A stretch of 64,000 nucleotides of DNA from Megalobrama amblycephala (GCF_018812025.1 NC_063062.1:490001-554000); one strand, 5' to 3'. Positions 49,944 to 62,946 are shown, numbered from the stretch's first letter. A program made the numbers and translations. Notes: generated from the letters alone by a model not told the origin.

Positions 49944-52819
49944 GTAAGAAGTTTAGTTTGGGTTCAAGTCTTTCTTAGAGAATTTAAATAAGAACAAAAG
50001 TGGATTGTGAGTTATATGCAGACGATGTTACAGTGAGAAAAATATGCTTTTTTTTCTGTGTGGTGCTTTCACTGAATTGGCAACTTTTTTCTGTGTTGGT
50101 CATTTATTGGTGTCCGGGACAAAAATTTGCTAAACTGTGCATTTACATATGAATCAATTTATAAAGAGTTTTTTTTTTTTTTTTTTCATTAGTAGATCAA
50201 TTTGCTAGCTAGATCTTTCAGAAGAAACTTTATTGTGCTGTTCAGATGGGTGTGATATGTCTTCACAAGTGTGTGAGTGTTTGTTGGTTGTCCGCTGGAA
50301 TGTAATTCAAGACAGGAGTAATTCTCTGCCACAGACATAATGCTGGATGAATGTTTGTGTGAGGAACGCTTGTTTAATCTGAAGACCAATGTTAAAGACA
50401 CATTCATTGTAGAGACTCAACGAAAGATTTTTTTTTTACGGAACAACAGGAGTCCAATTCTTTTTTCTCAATTCCACTTTCTGGCAGTTTTAAGAGGTCC
50501 TCTCGCTGCTCTCTCTCTCTCTCTCTCTGTCTTTGTGCTAATGGTGACGAGTTAGTGTCCCAAAGTGGGACTAAGACCCTGTTACTGGGCGGGCAAACAC
50601 AGTTAATGGCCTTGGGGTGTGAAAGCTTTGTGTGTGTGTGTGTGTTCATTAAGCTCATGTTGATCTGTCATTGTTGTTCGCTGCTACAGGCCTGTGTTGT
50701 GAGATCTGACAGTGATACTCTTTCCGTTAGAGATTCCTTCACCGCTATGCTCATTTTCACCACACGCTGCAGCTTTTCTCTCTTCATATACCTGCACATC
50801 GATATTCTACACTTTTGTGGTCCTATAGGAGAACTACTGACTTGTACATCTTCTCAAAATAATAATTGTCTGATATTATGTGACATTCAGTCAGTATTTT
50901 AATTATGACCTTTGGGTTGAAGTTTACACATTAGCAATAAATACAGAGTACATTCATGCATTTTACAGTTGTCATAATTTTTATAAATGTAATTATTTTT
51001 TGATCATTCAAATTCAAAATAATATGCTGCATCACTGCTGTAGTGTATTTAATAATGCAGTCAGCCATAAAGCTGGATTATTTAACTGTTAGGGAAAACA
51101 TGAATTAGCATGTTTGTATAGAATGCCATGTAATACAAACACAGTAAAAATTCTCACATAGATTTCATAAAGAGGAATTTTATGAACAGAATAATGATAG
51201 AGTTATGGAAAATGAACAGCACATAAACCAGCATAAGTAAACATTTAATATTCATTCAGAAATTGAACACTCAACACTGTTTGGCATAACATAATGCATC
51301 AAGTATTTTTATTCTGAAAGGTATCATGTGCTTTCCATTGACTCTTGTGATGTATATGCATTTGTATGTGCATTTTCAAATGTCGCTCTCTCTTTTTTTG
51401 TGTGTGTGTGTAAGTGCCGGTGTGTTTATTTAAGGTTTGAGAAAAAATAACTGATGTGATTATTGTGGCTGTTGCCCTCTGTTATCTCTATACAGGATTT
51501 ATGCTAAAATGTAAATAATTAATATGAAATTACATCTTTATCAACCTCACTGTATGTGTTTGTGCCTAGAGGAGTACTTTATATCATGTATGTATGTATA
51601 TACACTGGGGTCCAGTCTGAGACCACTAGAGAAAAATTTTCTAATTGTATTTCTTTATTTAATTAATTGTTTATTTAATACAAAATTAACATTACAGCAT
51701 TACCTGAATAAATGTTGAATTAAAAATGGACATGAATTTGAGAATGTCTCAATAACACGTGTCTCTCTTTTGGTTTAATGACAGCAGGACTGGAGCTACT
51801 GTACGTAAACAAAACCTAATGATCATGTTCTCCAGCTTGAGAATATTCCAAAGAGCATCCTAATAAATATATAGAGATACACGCATATATGTAGAAAGAT
51901 ACACACATGTATGTTTACACAGACACATATATACAAGCATATTTTTATTACAATATATATATATTTAGGAGAACATTAACAAGTTAAAGTATGAAACAGA
52001 GCATAATGGCGTGTTTGTGATTAATTAATATGTGCAATATGTTTAAGCTCAGTGACATCATTATTGTGTGTTTTTGGACAGGCTATTTGCTGCACGGTGG
52101 TGAACTGCAACTGTGACAGTTTCAAACCTGGTAAACTGAGGCGGCGACTCTGTGAACACTGTAGGCACGGCTGGGTCGCCCATGGTGAGTTTCACATGCT
52201 ATAGAATATTACATTTCACACAGACGTTTTTCACACATCTTTAAACCAGATTTTAAGACTCTTCACTGTCATCTCTCTCTGTCTTTCTGCCTCTATTCTG
52301 TGTTCAATACAAGTTAAGCTCAATCTACTAAAAATGTTTATTACCTTAAAATAATTTCAACATGTCTTAAAAATGGTCTTAAAAAAATTCTGTTTCTGTT
52401 ACACTGAGACACTTAAAAAAGAAATGAATGGGGCCAATTTATAAAAGCTAAAATTCTGTTTCAAAAGTATAGCGACAAGACAAAAAAACAATGTGCGTGT
52501 CAAAATGATTTTTATTGAGGAAAAAAATGCTTCCTAACCTTTTCTTGGTAAATTTATTTACAAATTGTTTACAAATTGGTTTCCATAAAAATGTGATACC
52601 TACAACAACCATAAAAATTATTTTACAAATGAAATTAGCAACTGTACAGCTCAAATAATACACAACTTTTAACTGAAGTGATATTATAAAATTATAAGCT
52701 TCACATTTCTAGTTTTAAATCCTCAAAGAATACATTGTGGTGGTCATCAATATTATTCTACAAATGCTGATGTTTGAGTTTAACTTGTTGAACCTTAAAT
52801 ATTCCTTTAATAAACATGA

Positions 52820-52899
<80 letters not shown>

Positions 52900-55800
52900 A
52901 ATCTGCTCATTATAAATTAATTTAGACCTTAATATTGCTTTTCTGACGTTAACGCTATGTGGCATAAATGGACAAATCGATGGCCAGTTTAGAATCCCAG
53001 TATATTTTTTGTTGTAATTGTTTTTGTTTGTAGATGATAATCATTTACAATATTGTCTGTAATTTCTCAGCCATGCACATAAGCATATATATACAAACAC
53101 ACTTTTATTAAATACATATGTTATAACATGTTTATGATAAACATCTTTTAAAATTTGTACAAATGCTCACTGAAAGCCACACCTTCTTCAAAAATAAAAA
53201 AAATAAAAAAGAAAGAAAGAAAGAAAAAAAAATCCAGATACACACATTCAGAAGTACTGCCATGAAACACAAAGAGATGCTTTGTTGATTTCTGCACGTG
53301 GGATGTAAACTGGTGTCTGTTTTGCTGAATTGCAGCTCTCAGTAAGCTGAAGGTCCATCACATGTACCAAGGAAGCCAGGTGGAGATTGTTCACTCCAAT
53401 GTGGTGTTTGATATCTGTAGTCTGATGCTTTATGGGACGCAGGCAATTCCAGTGCGTCTCAAGATCCTGCTGGACCGACTCTTCAGCGTCCTTAAGCAGG
53501 AGGAGGTTATTCAGATCCTAAATGCACTGGACTGGACTCTCCAGGACTACATCCGTGGTTATGTCCTGCAGGTGAGCTGCTAGCAATCTGCTCCTTTCAC
53601 TCGACTCACACTTGAAAACCTACTTCAATTTGAGAGGTATAATTACAGTTTTGTTACACTTTTCCTCAAAAATCCAGTGGTGAGCCACCGAGATTTCTTC
53701 ATTCTATTTGCTTATCAAGTATTCAGGTGGCTGAATTAAATTCATGCTAGTTCCTCTAGTGGAGAATGTAAAGTTAAAGCCTCTTCAGACCTCCAGATGA
53801 ATGCTGTATGATAAAATATTTATTCTGGTTACAACATGAAGCTGCTGCATGACTTTCAAAGCCTGCTGGCACTCAAGAGTAATTACAGGCGGACTGAAAG
53901 ACTTGCCCGACTCCCCTCTGATCTCTCCCCTCCCCTCCTACTTCGACAGGGAAACCCGCATCATCTAAATGAAGAAAAATTACGCTCCAGAATGTATCAC
54001 TCTGCTGCGGTAATTAGACCTCTCAAGTCCACATGCATTAGATGTATGGACGACTTGTTATTTAGTAACTCTGTCAATCTGTCAGAAGTTATGGAGTATT
54101 TTAGGGTCCCAGTACAGGACATTTGTTAGTTTAGAATTCATAATGCAAATGATATTCCTTGTGTGTCTAGGATGTGGCCGGTAAGGTTTTGGACCGCTGG
54201 GCCATAATGACCTTTGAAGAGGAGATCGTAACGTTGCAGCAATTCCTGCGTTTTGGAGAGACCAAGTCCATCGTGGAGCTCATGGCCCTGCAGGATAAGG
54301 AGGGACAGGCTGTTGTTGTTCCGACCCCTAGGACCAATTCTGACATCCGCAGCTTCATTGAAAGCAGTACACAGCGCTCTGTGCGGCCGCCCGCTAAAGC
54401 AGAAGCACCCAGTTGTAGTAACGGACACCATTTTGAGACGCTAGTGAACAGTATGGCTCTCATGCTGCCACTGCAACTGCTGAATTCTGTTCCACCATTG
54501 CTGAGCTCCAGTACTGAGTCCAGCCACCAGGAGGCACAAATGAGACACGAGACATCAGAACTAGGTCTTGACAACACTGCTCCGTTCGACACGGGCCCTG
54601 TGAGAGCAGAGGTGCTGCTGGACACACAGTCTCCAAAGATGGAGTCGGAAGAGTTTAATGTGAGTGAAAACTCTTCTCCCTCCACGCCTTGTACGTCCTC
54701 CATCACTTCTGAAATCACACACATGTCACCCGAGAACAAGATGCGGTGTGCAGAGAAGAGCGGATCCTTGAAGAAGGGCCGTGTGTTCTGCAGTGCCTGT
54801 GAGAAGACCTTCTATGATAAGGGCACGCTGAAGATACACTATAATGCCGTTCATCTGAAGATCAAACACAAGTGCACCATTGAGGGCTGCAACATGGTGT
54901 TCAGCTCTTTACGCAGTCGAAACAGGCACAGTGCGAATCCGAACCCACGGCTGCACATGCCAATGAACCGCAATAATCGCGACAAGGACCTGCGGGGCGG
55001 TCTGAGCCCAAGGCAGGAGGACGAGGCCGAGGGTGAGAAGAGAGAGTTCGCCTCCATCCCAGAGAGCAGGACTGTCTCAAGTTTCATCATCCGCAACTCT
55101 GAGCCCAAACTACACGGCTCTTTATCCGGCATGAGCCAGAGCGGAATCCTCTTTCCCAACCTAAAGACTGTGCAGCCCGTGCTTCCCTTTTACCGAAGCC
55201 TGGTGACCCCAGCCGAGCTGGCTCATACGCCGGGCAGCTTGCCCTCCCTCCCGCTGCTGTCCTCCTCTGTGCCCGTCAGCACCAGTCACGTGCAGACCGA
55301 CACGGAGCCGGTGCCCAAGAAGAAGTCTCGGAAGTCCAGCATGCCCATCAAAATCGAGAAGGATGAGCTGGCAGCAGAGGGCATGTCCGAGGAGGAGACT
55401 CCGCCCCTCAGCCCCTGTACAGACACAGAAAAGTGTGACATCAGCAGCATGGGGCGTGAACCTGTGGACTGTGATGTTCTTCTCCGATCCACCCCCAACT
55501 CCCAGGACACAGAATGGGACAAAATGACTCAGGAGGACAGTCGTATCATCTCACCGTCTTCTCCTTCTCTCTTTCACACTAAACGGAATGATGAGAAAGA
55601 AAGGGAGTCCTCAAAATGTGAAGAACCAACATGCAGTTCACGGCCAGACCAACCCTGCAGCCACCGACCGGCCCATTTCACACACAGCAGTGAAAACTGT
55701 GCAGACGGCTGCAGTGACCCAGAGACCATATGTACAGATGATAAGGAAGAGCAGTCGCACCCTTGTGAGATCTGCAGCAAGACATTTAAAAACCCTTACA

Positions 55801-57677
55801 GTGTCAAAATGCATTATCGAAACGTGCACTTAAAGGAGATGCACATGTGCACAGTGGATGGCTGCAATGCTGCTTTTCCTTCCCGTCGCAGCAGAGACCG
55901 GTAAGATGGTTAGGCTTGAGAGAAATGAATGTGTGTGTAATATATTACACCAGGCAGTTATTTAAAAACACATGATGACAGTTTTTGTGTTGATGCATTA
56001 GGACTAAGAGTCAGGTCCGGCTCCAGCTTTGAGAAAGGTGGGCCAAGTGATATTCCTGGTGGGCTGTAGTTTATACATTATTTTATTTTTTTCCCCGCAA
56101 CAAATTTTATAACTTTATTTTACAACAAAAGGGGCAGGTCTTAAAAGGTACTCTATATATGAACTCAAAGGGCTCAACACTAGGGAAGTTACTGGTTACT
56201 TGCCCTGCCAAAAAACATTGTATTTTAATAAATAATGTTAATAGACAAGTAAACAGTCAGTAACAAACTAAGAACGGATGAACAAATTTCATGCAATAGC
56301 ACAAATAAATACAATAAAACAAAGATACAAATGAAACAAACAGTTTTCAGGTAAGTCTAACAGTATTTAGGTATGAAATACTATAATGTATAAATCAAAT
56401 ATATATTAATCCTATTAATGCTAAAGAAGTTATTCAATCAAGAGCAGATTTAAGGAGATTTTTTTAATAAATATTTTATTTTGTTCTTTAATTAAGTTTA
56501 ATAACACAAGACAGCAGCAGGTATATCAAGCTACTGTCACTTTAAGAAAAAAGGCAGGGATCTGACACACATCAGATTTTCTTCCAACTGTTTGGGTTCA
56601 TTAACATTCATTTACGTGCTATAAGACGCATTAGAGAATTCTGTTCGGTAATGGTGCGTTGACTGAGACGCAGCTCTCTGTGAGTGCACTTTGTGTGTAA
56701 GAGCACAGAAAACAGCGCACACAGAGAGCTGTGTCTCAGTCAACGCGTGAGTTTCTTTCACGTCTTCTTACGCTTAAACTGTTTAAAATCATTTGAATGT
56801 TTATGAAGACCACAGTGGTCATGTTCAATAATGCTTACTAGTTTCTAAATAACAAGTGGATTTTTTATACCAAGTGGCTGAAAAGCATGATCTCCTTCAA
56901 AATCTGGAGCTGAACTGAACATCGCACCAATTTTGCAATTGGTCATTATTTGGAATGGGGCCACGGTGGGCCTGTAGAGCCGGGCCTGCTAAGAGTTTAA
57001 GACTCATTTTATTCATTAAAAAAAGTTAGAAACAAATGCATGTTGGTTTTCTCTTCAAACGTTTTTGCTTTTAATTCTCTAGACACAGTGCAAACCTGAA
57101 TCTGCACCACAGGCTGTTGACCAAAGATCATTCAGGAACATCTTCTCTCCGCAGAGAGCATCCAGATCTCCCTCACAAAGAGCCCCTCAGTCAGATGTCT
57201 GTCATCCTCAAAGGGAGTCACCGTACAGGCCTCGTCTTCCCCATGAGTAAATCACTGGAAAGAGCAACTGAGCCAGTAGAGGGTGCTGCAGAGAATGAAG
57301 CTGTATTGGACCTGAGCACCAGAGGAAGCGCCCACTCATCCTGGGACTCAGACATGGGCAGTGAGGAAGGGCTCCCTCTAGAGGACAGCGACGAGAGCTG
57401 CGACGGGCTGAGTGTCGGAGGGGCCGCGTCTCCACCTTGCCTCAGCCAGCAGTCCCACAGCTTATCACCCATCACTTGCCATCTCTGTCAGAAAGTTTAC
57501 AGCAACAAAGGCACATTCAGGGCTCATTACAAAACAGTGCACCTTCGCCTCCTTCACAAGTGCAAAGTTCCAGGGTGTGACACTACATTCTCCTCTGTTC
57601 GGAGCCGCAACCGACACAGTCAGAATCCAAATCTACACCGTAACCTTACGATGAATACCTCCCTCAGTCAGGAGTAG
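49935..57677 (+). CDS. bnc1: basonuclin-1, five coding exons, 890 residues
   Basis: Coding exons are 49935-49943, 52082-52184, 53336-53571, 54171-55900 and 57083-57677; all introns are GT-AG and the phases join to 2673 bases. The protein starts [12 protein letters not shown], like mammalian BNC1 (M-A-E-A-I), and contains the basonuclin N-terminal domain, three separated pairs of C2H2 fingers (about residues 321-375, 646-700 and 824-880) and a nuclear signal PKKKSRKSS near 497. BNC1 is favoured over BNC2 by NMVFSSLRS...[28 protein letters not shown] and HSSWDSD. It is a nuclear zinc-finger transcription factor of epithelial and germ cells, reported to act on rRNA and Pol II promoters. Human BNC1 is about 994 residues; most of the shortening lies between finger pairs 1-2 and 2-3. 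No disruption is seen. Confidence 0.95.
51590..51860. mobile_element. DNA-transposon fragment in bnc1 intron 1
   Basis: TATACACTGGGGTCCAGTCTGAGACCAC resembles the start of a common fish DNA transposon (CACTGGGGTCTCAAAC-type). The right border is unclear. Confidence 0.35.
52082..52184 (+). CDS. bnc1: bnc1 coding exon 2
   Basis: A TTTTTGGACAG acceptor, then [20 protein letters not shown] and a [11 protein letters not shown] segment. The Cys-rich CxxC...HGW arrangement opens the conserved basonuclin N-terminal domain. It ends in phase 1 at a GTGAGT donor. Confidence 0.95.
52818..52901. repeat. (GAAA)n microsatellite in bnc1 intron 2
   Basis: About 20 perfect AAAG units; a second short one lies at about 53211-53226. 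Confidence 0.92.
53336..53571 (+). CDS. bnc1: bnc1 coding exon 3
   Basis: Encodes the rest of the N-terminal domain ([52 protein letters not shown]), which is nearly invariant in basonuclins. The TGAATTGCAG acceptor and GTGAGC donor are clear, and the exon ends in phase 0. Confidence 0.95.
54171..55900 (+). CDS. bnc1: bnc1 coding exon 4, finger pair 1, NLS, start of pair 2
   Basis: This is the main 1730-bp exon. It begins [18 protein letters not shown] and includes [18 protein letters not shown], a Ser/Thr-rich variable stretch, finger pair 1 ([12 protein letters not shown]...H and [15 protein letters not shown]...H), the nuclear signal [15 protein letters not shown], an acidic Ser-rich stretch and finger pair 2 ([28 protein letters not shown]). 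The second finger of pair 2 is split by intron 4, in the same place as in other basonuclins (after RSRDR). Confidence 0.95.
56004..56996. mobile_element. hAT-type element in bnc1 intron 4
   Basis: The element 56012-56988 has ends CAGGTCCGGCTCCA and TAGAGCCGGGCCTG, and a perfect 8-bp duplication CTAAGAGT (56004-56011 and 56989-56996). Both are diagnostic of hAT. The inside is A/T-rich, lacks transposase, and contains a 27-bp-arm hairpin at 56656-56746. It occupies most of the 1.18 kb intron, ending about 90 bp before the exon 5 acceptor. Confidence 0.85.
56656..56746. repeat. 27-bp inverted repeat (hairpin) inside the hAT element
   Basis: GCGTTGACTGAGACGCAGCT...(56656-56682) and its inverse at 56720-56746 differ at one position; the loop is 37 bp. 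Confidence 0.88.
57083..57677 (+). CDS. bnc1: bnc1 coding exon 5, finger pair 3 and stop
   Basis: A TTTAATTCTCTAG acceptor, then completion of finger pair 2 (HSANLNLH), a linker with [18 protein letters not shown] and the Ser/acidic segment [13 protein letters not shown], then pair 3 ([36 protein letters not shown]). The stop TAG is at 57675-57677, followed directly by a (CA)n run. Confidence 0.95.
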
Positions 57678-57679
57678 GA

Positions 57680-57703
57680 CACACACACACACACACACAC
57701 ACA
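57680..57703. repeat. (CA)n at the start of the bnc1 3' UTR
   Basis: About 12 CA units begin 2 bp after the bnc1 stop codon. Confidence 0.85.
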
Positions 57704-57831
57704 GAGCCATATTCTCCTAAATATACATACTCAGAGATTCACTCTTAACAATTTGGGTTCATAAGCACTCTGGTCATTGTACTGTACAATCAAGCACAAC
57801 TGGAAGGACAATCATATTTATAATAAACCCT

Positions 57832-57837
57832 GATGTC
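57832..57837 (+). terminator. bnc1: candidate bnc1 polyadenylation signal
   Basis: AATAAA lies 155 bp after the stop codon. Later A-rich signals exist, so longer 3' UTR forms are possible. Confidence 0.45.
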
Positions 57838-60344
57838 TTTTACCTTTTTATTGTTAAGATATGTTTTCATCTCTACCGTAATATCTACTTGAGGATCTTT
57901 ACTTATATTTATTGATTTTTTTGAGAGTAGGACAGAAAGACATATGCCTAAAATGACTGAAGAAATGACAAAGCAAAAGACTGAAGAGACAGTGATGCTC
58001 GCCAACACACAGGAAAGCACATGCAAAATCATTTTAATCACCTTTAGAGATCCTTAAAAACAATTAGTGCTGTTATACAGTATGTTTAGTCCCTCATTTT
58101 TTATCCAAAGCTACATAAAAATGATGTTGTGTTTTTTTCTTCTCTGCACTTATCCACTGAGGGGACACATTTCTCCTCATCATGAGACTGGGACAGAACA
58201 TTGATACAGCACGACTACAGCAGATTAGAGAAAGAGCGAGCGAGCACTATCGAGTACTGGCGAGAGAGTGATTAGAAGCCTGAGCTGTTTGAAGGTGCAG
58301 GACTCGCATGTGCTGCAGGCAGTTTTCTGGTAATACATTTGTGTTTGCTTGCTGTTCAGATTTGTTTTTATTACAAAAGATTTAGTGAAGTTGATAGATT
58401 GTGTTGCCATTTCAATCAATATGCTCTTTAAAGAGACTGTTGTGTTCTTGTTGAGTAAGTTATTGTATGTATGTTTTATTTTAGGGGCCAAGCACCTGCA
58501 GTGTTTGTTCGTTTTCTTCTCATGTCATGGGAGTCTGTGACGTCCCTAGAGCACATTTGGGGTCTATCACTTAAACTCTATACCACAAAAAAGTTCAAAT
58601 TCTCACTTTTCTTTTGCCTTTAACTATTCAACCATGCGGCTTAGCTACATAATTCTTTGTGATGAAATGCATTATTTCGGCAGGACTGGCTTTGTGTTCT
58701 CACTCTATTCTTGTTGTGAAATTTGAAGAAATCAGTGAAATCTGTCTTACTGTTATTTCAGTCTGAATCCTTGCTGTCACAGTCATTTTTACAATTGTTA
58801 CATTAAATAATGCTATATCCTATTAAATTGACTTGTAACTCCCGCTGTCGTGCTTGGCCCCTTAATTGCTGCTTGCAGCTATATTTGCTATAGTTGTTAT
58901 TCTTGTGGAAACCAAAGATTCTTGAGCAACAGAAGAGTAAAACTGCTCACATGGACACACCAGGGTCCTTGTAAATGCTGAAACACAGGTTGTCCTAAAA
59001 GCCTGAAGATTCAGTTTTGTAATACATTTGCATCAGTTTAACAAGATGTTGCTTTATAATGAGCATGAGGAATTAGTAAAGTCACAGGATCATACTAGTG
59101 AAGGGTTAGGCTGAGGTCAGCAAATGAAGATTTTCTGATGCTAATACATCTGTTTGTGAATCAGAGCTCAACAAAATGACTCTTACAATGGTAGAGCGAG
59201 AAGACTCCCACAAACACACACAAACCTGTGGACATTTATTCCTCTAACTTTTAACTTTGCTTTATATGTACAATCTTTTGTAACCACCCCCCACTACCAC
59301 CAAAAGTGTATGGTGAGATGTGATAAGCAGGGTTATCAGGATTATGACACCAATCTAATGCTAACCCACAGTCATTTATTTGTGTTCCATCATTTTTGTT
59401 TGCGTTAATAAACAATCTAAAAATATCAGTACATGTATACTTTTATTCATAAACCTAGTAAAGCAGGGAGAAACAAATGAAATATAATTTTTGGTTCTTT
59501 TCTGAGCTATGTGTGGTTTAACAATCACGTAATGACAAGCATAACATTTTGACAAGTTCTGTATTCCTTAGCAGAAAAAAACCTGACATCAGACAAGTAC
59601 TGCATTACAGACGTCTGTGCTGTGACCTCGTTCACTATAACATTTGTTTATTTCGCAGACATTTTTTATCCAAAGCAACATACACTGTTGATTTTCTTTA
59701 TTTGTCATTTGCACAGTTTACACCGGGTTCACTGAAATTCCTGTAAATAAGCCCAGATTACAGGACATGAACAACAGATATGGCATATGTGAATAAAAGC
59801 AAAAAAATGCAGTATACATATGGCATAAAACGTAGAAACTTCTCTACCCGCACTCTCAGTCTCACATGCACTTGTCTGTGACAAGCAACTGGAAATGAGC
59901 TGAAGTCCATTAATGTGTGTTTCGAATGTAGCAAGTAAAGCAGTATGACTGTGATCATGGGTCAGGAACATAAAATACCAATGATAAGGAAAACAGAACT
60001 TCTGTTGAACTGATCACAGCACAAATCTCATATCAGGTAAAGTTGTTACATTTTAAATGTTATAAAACTTTACAATTTATTAATTACAGTATTTTTGCCC
60101 TAACAATAATTGTTTTTGTGTGTTACTTTTTCCATTTTTCATTTTAGACCACAGCATTTCATCTAAAAGGTCAATCTGAGGCAGGTGTAAAGTAAAAATT
60201 AACAAATGCTGTGAAAACATACCAGCATTTTGCTAGTGGCATGTGTCAGGCATAACTGTGTGATTGTGCATGGTGAAATTTTTATATTTTACTTAATATT
60301 TTTCTTTTCATGTTAAACAAATAGGCTATCTACAAAGTCTTATT

Positions 60345-60349
<5 letters not shown>
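57838..60349. other. bnc1 downstream DNA, no gene recognised
   Basis: Either a longer bnc1 3' UTR or intergenic. No exon, domain or clear transposon end is seen. Confidence 0.4.

Positions 60350-60413
<64 letters not shown>
60350..60413. repeat. (TA)n microsatellite
   Basis: A perfect TA run abuts the left end of the inverted transposon pair. Confidence 0.9.
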
Positions 60414-60417
<4 letters not shown>

Positions 60418-61353
60418 CAGTACAGTCCAAAAGTTTGGAACCACAAAGATTTTTAATGTTTTTAAAAGAAGTTTCGTCTGCTCACCAAGGCTACATTTAT
60501 TTAATTAAAAATACAGTAAAACACAGTAATATTGTGAAATATTATTACAATTTAAAATAACTGTTTTCTATTTGAATATATTTCATAAAGTAATTTATTC
60601 CTGTGATGCAAAGCTGAATTTTCAGCATCATTACTCCAGTCTTCAGTGTCACATGATCCTTCAGAAATCATTCTAATATGCTGATTTGCTGCTCAAGAAA
60701 CATTTAATGTGTACAATTGTACAAAATATTTGTGTACAATATTTTTTTTCAGGATTATTTGATGAATAGAAAGTTAAAAAGAACAGTGTTTATCTGAAAT
60801 CTAATCTTTTGTAACATTATAAATGTCTTTACTGCCACTTTTGATTGATTTAATGCATCCTTGCTGAATAAAAGTATTCATTTCTTTAATTTCTTTCAAA
60901 AAAAATAAAAATAAAAATTCTTACTGACCCCAAACTTTTGAACGGTAGTGTATAATGCTACAGAAGCTTTGTATTTCAGATAAATGCTGTTCTTTTGAAC
61001 TTTCTATTCATCAAGGAATCCTGAAAAAAAAAGAACACAACTGCTTTCAACATTGAAAATAATCATAAATGTTTATTGAGCAGCAAATCAGCATATTAGA
61101 ATGATTTCTGAAGGATCATGTGACACTGAAGACTGGAGTAATGATGCTGAAAATTCAGCTTTGATCACAGGAATAAATTACTTTGTCAAATATATTTAAA
61201 TAGTACACAGTTATTTTAAATTGTAATAATATTTCACAATATTACTGTTTTTTACTGTATTTTTAATTAAATAAATGTAGCCTTGGTGAGCAGACGAAAC
61301 TTCTTTTAAAAACATTAAAAATCTTAGTGGTTCCAAACTTTTGGACTGTACTG
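60418..61353. mobile_element. two copies of one DNA-transposon family in inverted orientation
   Basis: A complete copy (60421-60953) has ends TACAGTCCAAAAGTTTGG and CCAAACTTTTGAACGGTAGT. It is followed by a partial copy in reverse (about 60957-61353) that ends CCAAACTTTTGGACTGTACTG. The arms pair over roughly 300 bp (words such as TGCTGATTTGCTGCTC and GTCACATGATCCTTCAG recur in inverse). No transposase is present. A terminal fragment of the family also lies at 22898-22952. Confidence 0.8.
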
Positions 61354-62585
61354 TGTATATCAGATTCCATATGTAATTGCTACCAAATGACCATTTTGTT
61401 TGTAGCAATCTGGCTCCACCTAGTGGCTCATGACACACTGACACACTATTTTGTTCAGTTGTTTGAACAGTGGGTCCGAATCCACACATAAGAAAGGCGG
61501 GCACGAGTTTATAAAGAGTTTGTGGATGAAGTTTAGGTTATGGTTTGGGGAAAAGTTTCCCTTTCTTAAAATTACTCTTCTGTGTCATAACTGCAAGGAA
61601 CGACTCATGTATTGGCCATCCCAGGAGCTTTTTATGCACTCAAGATGTCCATTAGGACTTGACAGAATTTTCAATGTTTTTTTGTTTTTTTTGTTTTTTT
61701 CATGATCCCAGTAAAGATGTTGGTTATAAATTAAACCACATATGAATGGGCCAAATAGATTAGGTTTTAGACAGAACCGATGAAAACAGGTAAGAGCATT
61801 AGTTATTGCATTTAAACATTTAAAGATAATATGCTTTATGAATGAAGCTTCATATTTCTCATTTTCTCTACTGAATGAAGTTGCAAGGGAGGAGACGATA
61901 GAAAATAAGGCAGACATTGTGTGGGTAATGTTTGTTTTTTAAATTATGTTGTTATTTTGATTATTACTGATACTCTGTTAGGTTTGCTCATATAATCTTC
62001 ATAAGATATTGGTTTAGAACCTGATTAAGGTCTATGAAGCTCACAACACATTTGTTTATGACAATAAAATAAAAATAAAAATTATTCAGTCTTTATACAC
62101 TTCAGTTAATAAGACATTTGCTGTCAGTTAAACAACTTTATTTAGTGTACTAATGCTGTAAGTTCAGAAACACTACAGCAAACTCTTGACAGTGAATGTC
62201 AATTTAGACAATAGTAAATTTATTTAAACAAACAACCCAAATTATAGATTGGTACTGTATTGTTGACCTTTGAAATTGATTCAGTCTTCCCTCCACTAGT
62301 CAGCTTTATCTACATAGCACTATACAGATTGCTTCAAAGCAGCTTTACAGTAATTGTAAGTAATTGTACATGAAGACAAAATTAACATTTGACTGAAACA
62401 AAACTCCAAAAGATTTAGGTCAGCGGTTGGCAATTAAGTTTGGCATTGGACCAAAAAACATTTTCGCCACTAGATGGCGGGCCAGAATATAGTCAAAGGA
62501 TAATTTAAGAAATTAATTGAAAAATGCAACTAGAATTGCCTGTGACAGACTGTAACAGTGTCTTTTGTAACTGGTATTGAGCTAC
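61354..62585. other. intergenic with retroelement and hAT fragments
   Basis: A minus-strand fragment of the CTTTACAG...AAGCTGACT retroelement tail lies at about 62305-62365. A GGTCAGCGGTTGGCAATTAA word with TAGATGGCGGGCC at about 62417-62490 resembles an hAT terminus. No gene was found. Confidence 0.4.
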
Positions 62586-62946
62586 TGTCACGGTAAATCA
62601 CAGAGACGAACAGACAGATCCAAGTGCAGGGTATTTAATGGGTAATCCAAAGTCGTATATCCAAAAACAGGCAGGGGTCAACATCCACAAAGCAGTCAAA
62701 CAAGAAACAAGAAAACAAACAAAGAAACTGGTGACCTGAACTGAAAACTCCATGACTAAAGCAGAAACAAACAGGGTATAAATAGACAGATACTGATGAG
62801 GAAACACAAAACAGCTGGGTGTAATGACATGGGATAATTGTCCGGGAAGTGTGTTATGGGTAATGAAGTCCAAGGGGTGAAAACAAGAGTCCGGGATGGA
62901 GTGCCCTCTAGTGGCTGATAGGGCACTCTAACTAGTGATCATGACA
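62586..62946 (-). repeat. 3' LTR of a minus-strand LTR retroelement, 361 bp
   Basis: Read on the minus strand it starts TGTCATGATCACTAGTTAG and ends TTTACCGTGACA (TG...CA). It contains a TATA-like TATTTATACCC followed by an ATTAAATA word. The sequence directly upstream on that strand is a G-rich polypurine tract ending GGGGTAG (62947-62970), as expected next to a 3' LTR. The 5' LTR must lie beyond 64000. Confidence 0.75.

Noticed and set aside
54167..54739. 190-codon minus-strand frame
   Set aside because: It is antisense to bnc1 exon 4, whose plus-strand product is an unmistakable basonuclin.
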